Shown one piece after another: positions 1-5,574 of a stretch of DNA of 9,070 nt. This DNA comes from an uncultured Bacteroidota bacterium (lineage in GTDB: Bacteria; Bacteroidota; Bacteroidia; Chitinophagales; Chitinophagaceae). A program made the position numbers and the translations under genes. Each line of letters begins with the position of its first letter. Position 1 is the stretch's first letter. Location of the stretch: the NCBI GenBank assembly GCA_946480675.1, contig CAMLKS010000071.1:1-9070 (forward strand), read 5' to 3'. Below the pieces are notes generated by a model. The model was not told the origin of the DNA. It saw nothing but the letters and a program-made list of their open reading frames with translations, and searched no databases.

Positions 1-858
1 ATTTTTAACGGGCTGGTTAGTTTGCAGGTCTACTTGTTTCACCAGCGTATAGTTTAGCGGACGGCCTTCAGCATCGGTAGTTACACCGGAACCATAAGCT
101 GCATTGCTCAGCAATTGGCCTTCGGGGGTGCTGATGCGCAGGTGCACATCTTTTTTGCCGCTTTCTGCTATGCGGTTCTCATCTATGTCAAACATGATGC
201 GCATTACATCTGTTCTGCCTGCCTTGCTGGTTTCTTTTTCTTTCTTACCACCCCTGCGTATGTCTATGGGCGTCATGCGGATGTTGGATGCGTGTAATAC
301 GGCACCCATGCGCACTTTTTGTTGCAGGCCCACATTCTGTGTTACAGCAGAATCACGTTCTTTTGTTATGATCGTGTTGGTATTGGTAAGGTTGGTATTT
401 TCTGCTTCCAGTTGTGCTATACGTTCTTCGTAAGTTTTCGTTTTTTCATTCAGTTCAGCTATCAGCCTTTTAGCTTTGCCCAGGTCGGCTGCCGTAGCAT
501 TCTTGTTTTTAACGATGCCATCTATCTGCTTGCGCAATTTAGCTATTTCACCATTCTGGTCTGTAATGACACTGTCCATTTGCGTGTTCTTGGAAACCAG
601 CTCATCCAGGCGGGCCAAGGCGGCGTTGTATTCGCCTTCTACAGCTTTGCGCGAAGAATCCGATTCATTGAATTGTGTGGTAGTCGTGTCCAACTGGGAA
701 GACATTTTGCTTCGGCTGCTGAACAGGTAGATATTGGTACCCAGCAATACTGCTATGATGCCTATATACAGCCATGTATTGTTCTTTTTAGGTGGCTGAG
801 GTTGAACGGGTTTTAGCGGTGTGCCTTGCGGCGTTGGATTTGCTTGTTCTTGACTCAT
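1..858 (-). CDS. Membrane-anchored coiled-coil protein, unknown function (C-terminus cut by window edge)
   Basis: I read 286 residues from ATG at 858 to the window edge with no stop, so the C-terminus is missing. The first ~25 residues are rich in Pro and Gln, then comes KKNN and one hydrophobic segment at about residues 29-46 (WLYIGIIAVLLGTNIYLF). Residues ~50-182 are Glu, Lys, Gln, Asn and Leu rich and look like a long coiled coil. After about residue 183 the sequence changes to a probable globular, beta-rich domain that begins KVRMGAVLHASNIRM and contains MRIMFDIDENRIAESGKKDV. No cleavable signal is seen, so I infer an inner-membrane protein with the coil and C-terminal domain outside the cytoplasm. 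It resembles uncharacterised coiled-coil proteins common in Bacteroidota, which are sometimes mislabelled SMC-like. There are no ATPase motifs and I do not recognise a function. It is transcribed divergently from the exonuclease gene, 58 bases away. Confidence 0.85.
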   Translation of the reverse strand, partial: MSQEQANPTPQGTPLKPVQPQPPKKNNTWLYIGIIAVLLGTNIYLFSSRSKMSSQLDTTTTQFNESDSSRKAVEGEYNAALARLDELVSKNTQMDSVITDQNGEIAKLRKQIDGIVKNKNATAADLGKAKRLIAELNEKTKTYEERIAQLEAENTNLTNTNTIITKERDSAVTQNVGLQQKVRMGAVLHASNIRMTPIDIRRGGKKEKETSKAGRTDVMRIMFDIDENRIAESGKKDVHLRISTPEGQLLSNAAYGSGVTTDAEGRPLNYTLVKQVDLQTNQPVKN

Positions 859-895
859 ATGTTATTGATATTGGTTAGTTTATTACTTTCGATAA

Positions 896-903
896 CAAAT
901 ATA
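896..903 (-). promoter_or_regulatory. Candidate Bacteroidota -7 element for the coiled-coil gene
   Basis: On the minus strand this reads TATATTTG, a perfect match to the Bacteroidota -7 consensus TAnnTTTG. It ends 37 bases before the ATG at 858. No good -33 TTTG is found at the usual distance; the closest T-run (minus GTTTT) is 24 bases upstream and lies inside the start of the exonuclease gene. On the plus strand of the same 58-base gap I see no clear match for the exonuclease, only a weak TACTTTCG around 884-891. Confidence 0.45.
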
Positions 904-916
904 ATTATCGTTTTTG

Positions 917-1642
917 ATGGATTACTTAAAACACATCCTGTTTGTCGATATAGAAACCGTGCCATTAATGCCTGATTATCATTCTTTAACAGAACGTTTG
1001 CAAATGGAGTGGGACAAGAAATCAAGGTTTTTAAAGGGCAGCCAGGTTGAAAATGCAGACTCATCCATGCTTTTTTCTGAACGCGCCGGTATCTTTTCCG
1101 AATTTGCCAAGGTGGTATGCATTGTAGTGGGCAGCCTGCAGCAAAACGGCGAAGTGTGGAAGCTGAGGTTAAAATCGGTAGCAAATGAGGAGGAAGCTAC
1201 ATTATTGCGCGATTTTGTGGAACTGTTGGGCAAAGTATTGCAATTCTACCCGAATACGGTTTTCTGCGGCCACAATATCAAGGAGTTTGATATCCCTTTC
1301 CTTTGCCGCAGAATGATCATCAATGGTATTGCCCTGCCAGAAATGATGCAACTGAGTGGCAAAAAGCCATGGGAAGTGAATCATATAGACACGATGGATA
1401 TGTGGCGCTTTGGCGATTATAAGCATTTTACTTCATTGTCTTTGCTGGCAGAAGTATTAGGAATACCTTCGCCCAAAGATGATATGGATGGCAGCATGGT
1501 GGCCGATGTTTTCTGGAAAGAGAAAGACCTGCCGCGCATAGCTAAGTATTGCATGCAGGATGTATTGACCACCGCTAAAGTGTACCTGCATCTGAAAGGC
1601 TTGCCCCACATCCATCCCGAACCGGTATACGTGACAGAATAA
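917..1642 (+). CDS. Predicted 3'-5' exonuclease, PolB/DnaQ-like
   Basis: A 241-residue protein with the three exonuclease motifs of the DEDDy ribonuclease-H-like fold. Exo I is FVDIET (Asp11, Glu13). Exo II is FCGHNIKEFDIPFL (Asn120, Phe124, Asp125). Exo III is YCMQDVLTTAKVY (Tyr211, Asp215). HIDTMDMW at 157-163 is also typical of the family described as a predicted exonuclease related to the PolB exonuclease domain. The expected activity is metal-dependent removal of nucleotides from DNA 3' ends in the cytoplasm; the biological substrate is unknown. I chose ATG at 917; a TTG three bases earlier is less likely. The stop is followed after 4 bases by holA, so the two are very probably co-transcribed, linking the nuclease to replication or repair by context only. 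No polymerase domain is present. Confidence 0.87.
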   Translation: MDYLKHILFVDIETVPLMPDYHSLTERLQMEWDKKSRFLKGSQVENADSSMLFSERAGIFSEFAKVVCIVVGSLQQNGEVWKLRLKSVANEEEATLLRDFVELLGKVLQFYPNTVFCGHNIKEFDIPFLCRRMIINGIALPEMMQLSGKKPWEVNHIDTMDMWRFGDYKHFTSLSLLAEVLGIPSPKDDMDGSMVADVFWKEKDLPRIAKYCMQDVLTTAKVYLHLKGLPHIHPEPVYVTE

Positions 1643-1646
1643 TATT

Positions 1647-2642
1647 ATGACGGCAGAATTCAAGAAGCTGGTACAATCGTTAGAGGCAAAGCAATATGCA
1701 CCTGTTTATCTGGTAGATGGCGAAGAGCCGTATTACCTGGATATGATAACGCAGTATTTTGAGGAAAAGATATTGCAGCCCCATGAAAAGGACTTTAACC
1801 TGATGGTGCTGTATGGAAAAGATGTAGAGTGGAGTGATGTGGTGAATGCCTGCCGCAGGTTTCCCATGTTTGCCGAAAGGCAGGTAGTGATATTGAAAGA
1901 TGCCGCGCAGATGCGTTCGCTGAACGAACTGGCAGGCTATATAGCCAATCCTTCGCCCACTACTATTTTTCTGATAGAACACCGCTTTAAAAAGGCCGAT
2001 GGTCGTAGCAAAATGTTGAAAGATGTGAAGGCGAAAGGTGTGCACTTTACATCAGAAAAAGTGAAGGACGATAATATGCCGGGCTGGATACAGGGATATG
2101 GGCGGGAAATAGGCTTTACAGTCGGCGAGCGGGAGTCGCAAATACTGGCTACCTACCTGGGAAACGACCTGCAGAAGATAGCCAACGAAATAGAGAAGGT
2201 GCGCATCAACGTGCCTAATGAACCTGCTTTAACAGCAGAGATGATACAGAAATACATCGGTATCAGCCGCGAGTATAATGTGTTTGAATTTCCTGAAGCG
2301 CTGACATCGGGCGATAAGGATAAGCTGTATCGTATGCTGGCTTATTTTGTAGCCAACCCTAAATCGGCGCCAATGGTACTGATGATAGGATCGTTTTATA
2401 GTCATTTCAATAAACTATACCAGGCCAATTTCCTGCATCAGAAAACAGAAAAGGAAATAAATGCAGTATTAGGGTGGGGTGGACGTAAGATACTGGAGAT
2501 AGCGCGTCACTGGCCTTTGCACAAAGTAGAGCACTGTATGATGCTATTGGGCGAATACAGTGCACGTGCCGTAGGTATAGACAGCAATGTGGCGGACACA
2601 GAACTGCTAAAGGAAATGGTAGGTAAAATGGAGGCTGCTTAA
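1647..2642 (+). CDS. holA: DNA polymerase III delta subunit (clamp loader)
   Basis: A 331-residue protein, the normal length for HolA. Delta belongs to the clamp-loader complex and opens the beta sliding clamp so it can be placed on primed DNA. Visible family signatures: YLVDGEEPYYLD at 21-32, the N-terminal strand and loop typical of delta; CRRFPMFAERQVVIL at 69-83, which matches the clamp-binding wedge, with Met74-Phe75 in the place of the E. coli Leu-Phe pair; LGNDLQKIANEIEKV at 171-185; and YIGISREYNVFEFPEAL at 203-219 at the start of the C-terminal collar domain. Delta has an AAA+ fold but no working Walker motifs, and none is seen here. It follows the exonuclease gene by 4 bases. Its TAA lies inside a TTAA shared with the stop codon of the convergent ribF gene. 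Start ATG at 1647; no Shine-Dalgarno is apparent. Confidence 0.95.
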   Translation: MTAEFKKLVQSLEAKQYAPVYLVDGEEPYYLDMITQYFEEKILQPHEKDFNLMVLYGKDVEWSDVVNACRRFPMFAERQVVILKDAAQMRSLNELAGYIANPSPTTIFLIEHRFKKADGRSKMLKDVKAKGVHFTSEKVKDDNMPGWIQGYGREIGFTVGERESQILATYLGNDLQKIANEIEKVRINVPNEPALTAEMIQKYIGISREYNVFEFPEALTSGDKDKLYRMLAYFVANPKSAPMVLMIGSFYSHFNKLYQANFLHQKTEKEINAVLGWGGRKILEIARHWPLHKVEHCMMLLGEYSARAVGIDSNVADTELLKEMVGKMEAA

Positions 2643-3565
2643 AGCAGGGCGTGCATGGCTGCTGCTTTATCTTTTTGCAGTTGATCCTTCAATGCATCCA
2701 GCGATGGAAATTTTACCTCATCGCGCAAGCGTTGCACAAATATGATCTCTACCGTTTCATCATAAATATCCTCACTAAAGTCGAACAGGTGTGCCTCTAT
2801 GTGCAGTGTCAATTCATTGCTCACGGTAGGGCGGTTGCCTATGTTCAGCATACCATTATAGGCTTGGTCTTTCCATTCTAGTTGTATGGCATACACACCC
2901 TTTTCAGGTATCAGTTGGTCAGCATCCAGTGGTTGCACATTGGCGGTGGGGAAGCCTATGGTCCTGCCAAGCCTGGCTCCCGGTATTACAGTACCCGTAA
3001 TGCTATAATGCCTGCCCAGCATTTGAGTTGCTTCACTTACGTGGCCGGCCTGTATGGCATTGCGTATTTTGGTAGAGCTTACAGCAGCTTCTTCTATCAG
3101 TTGTGCCGGTATCTCATATACGGTATAGCCATGTGTGGTAGCATGCTTTTTCAGAAGGCTTATGTCTCCCGCGCGGTCGTGCCCAAAGCGGTGATCGTAA
3201 CCAATAACAATGGCTTTGGGTTTGAATTTTGCTACCAGGAAATCTTGGATGTACGCTTCAGCAGACAGGTCTGCAAAAGCTTGAGTAAAGGGAGCAACAA
3301 CTACATGGTCTACTCCTTCGTTCAATACCAGTTGCAGCTTCTGCTCCAGCGGGGTTAGTATTTTCAATGGCTGGTCAGGTGCTATCAGTTTGCGTGGGTG
3401 TGGTTCAAAGGTGATGAGGATGCTTTCGCCACCGGCTTCTTTTGCATGCTTTACTATTTGCTGCAAAATAACTTTATGTCCCATGTGCACACCATCGAAG
3501 GTGCCTATAGTAATGACTGCATCTTTGAATGCAGGTAGTGTATCGGTATTGTAGAAAATGGCCAT
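2639..3565 (-). CDS. ribF: Bifunctional riboflavin kinase / FMN adenylyltransferase (FAD synthetase)
   Basis: A 308-residue two-domain enzyme that phosphorylates riboflavin to FMN and adenylates FMN to FAD in the cytoplasm. N-terminal adenylyltransferase domain (about 1-185): GTFDGVHMGH at 21-30, the HxGH-type nucleotidyl-transfer motif; FEPHPRKL at 53-60; GYDHRFGHDRAGD at 122-134; and the AVSSTKIR lid motif at 161-168. C-terminal riboflavin kinase domain (about 186-308): GARLGRTIGFPTANV at 196-210, with the PTAN metal- and nucleotide-binding loop; GVYAI at 223-227; NIGNRPTV at 241-248; and HIEAHLFDF at 255-263, whose Glu257 is the expected catalytic base. Length and motif order are normal. 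It lies downstream of kynU on the same strand but has its own promoter after the kynU terminator, so I infer separate transcription. Its stop shares TTAA with the holA stop. Confidence 0.96.
   Translation of the reverse strand: MAIFYNTDTLPAFKDAVITIGTFDGVHMGHKVILQQIVKHAKEAGGESILITFEPHPRKLIAPDQPLKILTPLEQKLQLVLNEGVDHVVVAPFTQAFADLSAEAYIQDFLVAKFKPKAIVIGYDHRFGHDRAGDISLLKKHATTHGYTVYEIPAQLIEEAAVSSTKIRNAIQAGHVSEATQMLGRHYSITGTVIPGARLGRTIGFPTANVQPLDADQLIPEKGVYAIQLEWKDQAYNGMLNIGNRPTVSNELTLHIEAHLFDFSEDIYDETVEIIFVQRLRDEVKFPSLDALKDQLQKDKAAAMHALL
2640..2676 (+). terminator. Possible intrinsic terminator of the exonuclease-holA transcript, inside ribF
   Basis: The arms TAAAGCAG (2640-2647) and CTGCTTTA (2662-2669) are perfectly complementary over 8 bp with a 14-base loop. 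They are followed by TC and a run of five T (2672-2676). The hairpin starts at the holA stop codon and lies wholly in the 3' end of the opposing ribF reading frame. The large loop and modest GC make it a moderate terminator at best. Part of the 5' arm can pair instead with CTGC at 2635-2638. Confidence 0.4.
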
Positions 3566-3573
3566 TTGCGTCG

Positions 3574-3601
3574 CAAAGGTAGCAAGTTAGGAAAAACAAA
3601 A
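3574..3601 (-). promoter_or_regulatory. ribF promoter: TTTTG-N15-TACCTTTG, giving a near-leaderless mRNA
   Basis: On the minus strand a perfect -7 element TACCTTTG runs from 3581 to 3574. A TTTTG (3601 to 3597) lies 15 bases upstream; that is shorter than the spacing usually given for Bacteroidota promoters, so the -33 assignment is uncertain. Only 8 bases separate the -7 element from the ribF ATG, which implies a 5' leader of only a few nucleotides. The TTTTG is part of the T-tract of the kynU terminator. Confidence 0.55.
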
Positions 3602-3622
3602 GAGCCTCCATAAAGAGGCCCT
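3591..3622 (-). terminator. Intrinsic terminator of kynU
   Basis: Read on the minus strand, the arms lie at 3622-3615 and 3608-3601, an 8-bp stem with one mismatch (A3603 against C3620) and a 6-base loop (TTTATG). A T-rich tail follows at once, TTTGTTTTTC (3600-3591). It begins 8 bases after the kynU stop codon. Direction and T-tract fit leftward termination, separating kynU from ribF. Confidence 0.75.
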
Positions 3623-3629
3623 TTCTGTA

Positions 3630-4892
3630 TTATTTTATACTCATCAGTATCTCGTAAAACTTGTAGCAATCCTCATAAGTATTGTAAAGAGGCACAGGTG
3701 CTACGCGTATCACATTCGGTTCCCTCCAGTCGGCTATCACACCATTAGCGGTCAGTGTTTCAAACACTTCCTTGCCTCTTTCGCCAAACAGCATGGAAAG
3801 CTGGCAACCACGGCGGTGAGCATCTGTTGGGGTGATGATCTCGAATGGTAAATGTGTTATTTGCCTTAATAGCCATTCCAGGTAGGCTGTCAGGCGTTCG
3901 CTTTTTTCACGCAGGGCTTTCATGCCGGCCTTATCATATATATCCAGCGATGCGTTGTGCGCTACCATGTTGAATACCGGGGCATTGCTCATTTGCCAGC
4001 TGCCGGCATTGTTCTGCGGTATAAAACCCTTCTCCATTTTGAAGCGGGTACTTTCGCTATTGCCCCACCAGCCGCCCAGGCGGAATATTTTGGGATTGCT
4101 ATAGTGATGCTCATGCACATACATGCCACCTACACCACCGGGTCCTGAATTCAGGTACTTATAAGAACACCAGCAGGCGAAGTCTATATTCCAGTCGTGC
4201 AGTTGCAGGGGTATGTTACCTACCGCATGCGCCAAGTCGTAACCCGCATAAGCACCTACGCGGTGTGCGGCCTGTGTTATTTTTGCCAGGTCGAAGAACT
4301 GGCCGGTGTAATAGTTTACGCCACCCAGCATTACCAATGCAAGGCTCTCGCCCGCATCTTCTATTGCTTGTAGTATGTCTTGCTCTTCTATGATGTGTTC
4401 ACCCTGGCGAGGCGCTATTTCTATAATAGCATCTGCAGGATCGTAGCCATGCATGCGCACTTGTGTTTCCACAGCATATTGGTCGGAAGGGAATGCACTT
4501 GCTTCCATCAATATCTTATAGCGTTTACCCTCCGGCCTGTAGAAAGATACCATCAACAGGTGCAGGTTTACGGTCAGCGTGTTGGTAGCTACTACCTCAT
4601 CAGGTTTTGCACCTACTATTTTAGCTAACCTTTCATTAAACAATTTGTGGTACGAAAACCAGGGGTTACGTGCCTGGAAGTGCCCTTCTACGCCATACTT
4701 CGCCCAGTCTTCCAGTTCCTGCTCCATCAGGTAGGCTACACTCTTAGGTTGAAGCCCCAATGAGTTTCCACAGAAATAATATACATCCCGTCCTTCGTGT
4801 TGGGGAATGCGGAAACGCTCACGAAAGGGATAAAGTATATCTACTTCATCCTGCTCCCGGGCATAAGTTAATGTGGCTTCAAAACCTTGCAT
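3630..4892 (-). CDS. kynU: Kynureninase (PLP-dependent)
   Basis: A 420-residue fold-type I PLP enzyme of normal family length. It cleaves L-kynurenine to anthranilate and alanine, and 3-hydroxykynurenine to 3-hydroxyanthranilate and alanine, in tryptophan breakdown or de novo NAD synthesis. Signatures: FCGNSLGLQPKS at 40-51; EGHFQARNPWFSYH at 69-82; TNTLTVNLHLLM at 103-114; AFPSDQYA at 133-140 (cofactor binding); GYDLAHAVGN at 217-226 with Asp219 and His222; CSYKYLNSGPGG at 242-253 with the Schiff-base Lys245 next to Tyr244; GGWWGN at 273-278; and VIRVAPVPLYNT at 394-405 with the substrate-carboxylate arginine Arg396. No other kynurenine-pathway gene is in the window, so which branch it serves cannot be told. 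Start ATG at 4892 places a TATTTTTG promoter box 22 bases upstream. It is followed by its own terminator. Confidence 0.96.
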   Translation of the reverse strand: MQGFEATLTYAREQDEVDILYPFRERFRIPQHEGRDVYYFCGNSLGLQPKSVAYLMEQELEDWAKYGVEGHFQARNPWFSYHKLFNERLAKIVGAKPDEVVATNTLTVNLHLLMVSFYRPEGKRYKILMEASAFPSDQYAVETQVRMHGYDPADAIIEIAPRQGEHIIEEQDILQAIEDAGESLALVMLGGVNYYTGQFFDLAKITQAAHRVGAYAGYDLAHAVGNIPLQLHDWNIDFACWCSYKYLNSGPGGVGGMYVHEHHYSNPKIFRLGGWWGNSESTRFKMEKGFIPQNNAGSWQMSNAPVFNMVAHNASLDIYDKAGMKALREKSERLTAYLEWLLRQITHLPFEIITPTDAHRRGCQLSMLFGERGKEVFETLTANGVIADWREPNVIRVAPVPLYNTYEDCYKFYEILMSIK

Positions 4893-4913
4893 CTCTCGTA
4901 ATTGGATTTGTGC

Positions 4914-4930
4914 GCAAAAATAACTTTTGC
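4914..4930. repeat. Inverted repeat over the kynU -7 box
   Basis: GCAAAA (4914-4919) and TTTTGC (4925-4930) are perfect inverse complements separated by ATAAC. The repeat covers the whole kynU -7 element. It may be an operator for a dimeric regulator, or it may only reflect the T-rich promoter boxes of the two divergent genes. Confidence 0.5.
4915..4922 (-). promoter_or_regulatory. Candidate -7 element of kynU
   Basis: On the minus strand TATTTTTG (4922 to 4915) matches TAnnTTTG exactly and stands 22 bases before the kynU ATG, predicting a leader of roughly 15-18 nucleotides. Upstream is a T-rich stretch with a six-T run (4940-4935) in place of a clear TTTG -33 box, 12 bases away. Confidence 0.5.
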
Positions 4931-4956
4931 AATTAAAAAAGCGTTAAAACGGCGAA

Positions 4957-4966
4957 TAAACTTTGC
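4957..4966 (+). promoter_or_regulatory. Weak candidate -7 element of the small exported protein gene
   Basis: TAAACTTTGC resembles the TAnnTTTG element but has three bases between TA and TTTG instead of two. It lies 52 bases before the ATG at 5019. It is the best match on the plus strand of this divergent region, and I see no convincing -33 box at normal spacing. Confidence 0.25.
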
Positions 4967-5018
4967 AGACTTGGCACGGTTTATATAAATGCATATTTCT
5001 GAGACCAAAATTAATTAT

Positions 5019-5468
5019 ATGAAAAAGTTTTTGTTACTGTCAGCATTGTTTATCGGAACATTATTTACACAGCGGGCGAACGCACAGGCCGGTTCTGCCG
5101 GTTTAGGCCAGCTGAATGCCGGTGGCATCATGGGGCTGGAAGGCGAAAGCTTCAATGCGGTGGGCTTGCTGGAGTTTCATATCATACTGCCCGATCCCTC
5201 CTGGCGCATTTTTATGGGCGGCGGCTTGCACGGCGGTGTTTGGGACCGTGGCTGGCGCTACGTAGATGATGAACGCAGGTGGATGGATGACAACCGTGCC
5301 ATATTCGGCGTATCCGGCATAGGTGGGGTTGAATATGTATTCAAAAAGATACCATTGGGCCTGAGTGCCGATATTAAGCCCGCTATCAACTTTGTGAGCG
5401 AAGTAGATTTCTTCCCGCACAATATGTTTGGCCTGAGTGCCAGGTTCTATATGGGACGACGCATATAA
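5019..5468 (+). CDS. Small exported protein, probably an outer-membrane beta-barrel; function unknown
   Basis: 149 residues. MKKFLLLSALFIGTLF plus TQRANA is a classic Sec signal peptide, with likely cleavage after Ala22 (ANA then Gln), leaving about 127 residues. The mature part is Gly and aromatic rich with alternating stretches that look like amphipathic strands: AVGLLEFHIIL (47-57), WRIFMGGGLHGGVW (62-75), IFGVSGIGGVEYVF (95-108), LGLSADIKPAINFV (113-126), and FGLSARFYM (137-145) near the C-terminus. This pattern fits a small outer-membrane barrel with five or six strands. There is no lipobox. I chose ATG at 5019 because it begins the signal peptide; an in-frame ATG at 4989 would add ten polar residues in front of it. 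It is divergent from kynU and ends in a strong terminator, so it is probably monocistronic. I do not recognise a function. Confidence 0.82.
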   Translation: MKKFLLLSALFIGTLFTQRANAQAGSAGLGQLNAGGIMGLEGESFNAVGLLEFHIILPDPSWRIFMGGGLHGGVWDRGWRYVDDERRWMDDNRAIFGVSGIGGVEYVFKKIPLGLSADIKPAINFVSEVDFFPHNMFGLSARFYMGRRI

Positions 5469-5487
5469 TATTCACCTTCATTAAATA

Positions 5488-5503
5488 CCCGTTAACCGAC
5501 GGG
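5488..5503 (+). terminator. First of two tandem hairpins after the small exported protein gene
   Basis: CCCGT (5488-5492) and ACGGG (5499-5503) form a 5-bp GC-rich stem with a 6-base loop. One base separates it from the stronger hairpin that follows. It has no T-tract of its own, so it may be a 3'-end stabiliser instead of a terminator. Confidence 0.4.
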
Positions 5504-5504
5504 C

Positions 5505-5535
5505 AAAAGACGCTGACCGATGGTAGCGTCTTTTG
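5505..5535 (+). terminator. Intrinsic terminator after the small exported protein gene
   Basis: AAAAGACGCT (5505-5514) and AGCGTCTTTT (5525-5534) are perfectly complementary over 10 bp. After a bulged G5515 the stem continues with ACC/GGT around a GAT loop. The 3' arm supplies the T-tract, and the A-tract on the other side would allow termination in both directions. It lies 36 bases after the stop at 5468. Confidence 0.85.
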
Positions 5536-5558
5536 TATATTAAGAAACACTACTTTTG
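5531..5558 (+). promoter_or_regulatory. lemA operon promoter: TTTTG-N15-TACTTTTG
   Basis: TACTTTTG (5551-5558) matches the Bacteroidota -7 consensus TAnnTTTG. TTTTG at 5531-5535 lies 15 bases upstream and is the T-tract of the preceding terminator. The -7 box ends 16 bases before the lemA ATG, so the leader would be about 10 nucleotides. Spacing is the same as in front of ribF. Confidence 0.55.
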
Positions 5559-5574
5559 GCTAAAATTATCAACA

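Noticed and set aside
104..816. Several open frames on the plus strand, some with hydrophobic, Cys- and Phe-rich products
   Set aside because: They are opposite the minus-strand coiled-coil gene, whose reading frame is continuous over 286 codons with sensible protein character.
3160..3202. His125 in the RibF motif GYDHRFGHDRAGD, where many enzymes have Phe
   Set aside because: From family knowledge GYDHRFG is common in Bacteroidota RibF proteins, so it is not a defect or novelty.
4989..5018. Earlier in-frame ATG for the small exported protein
   Set aside because: It would put ten mostly polar residues before a textbook signal peptide that begins at the ATG at 5019.
5533..5574. Upstream TTG start for lemA
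   Set aside because: It lies in the terminator T-tract and upstream of the -7 box; ATG at 5575 begins the signal sequence directly.
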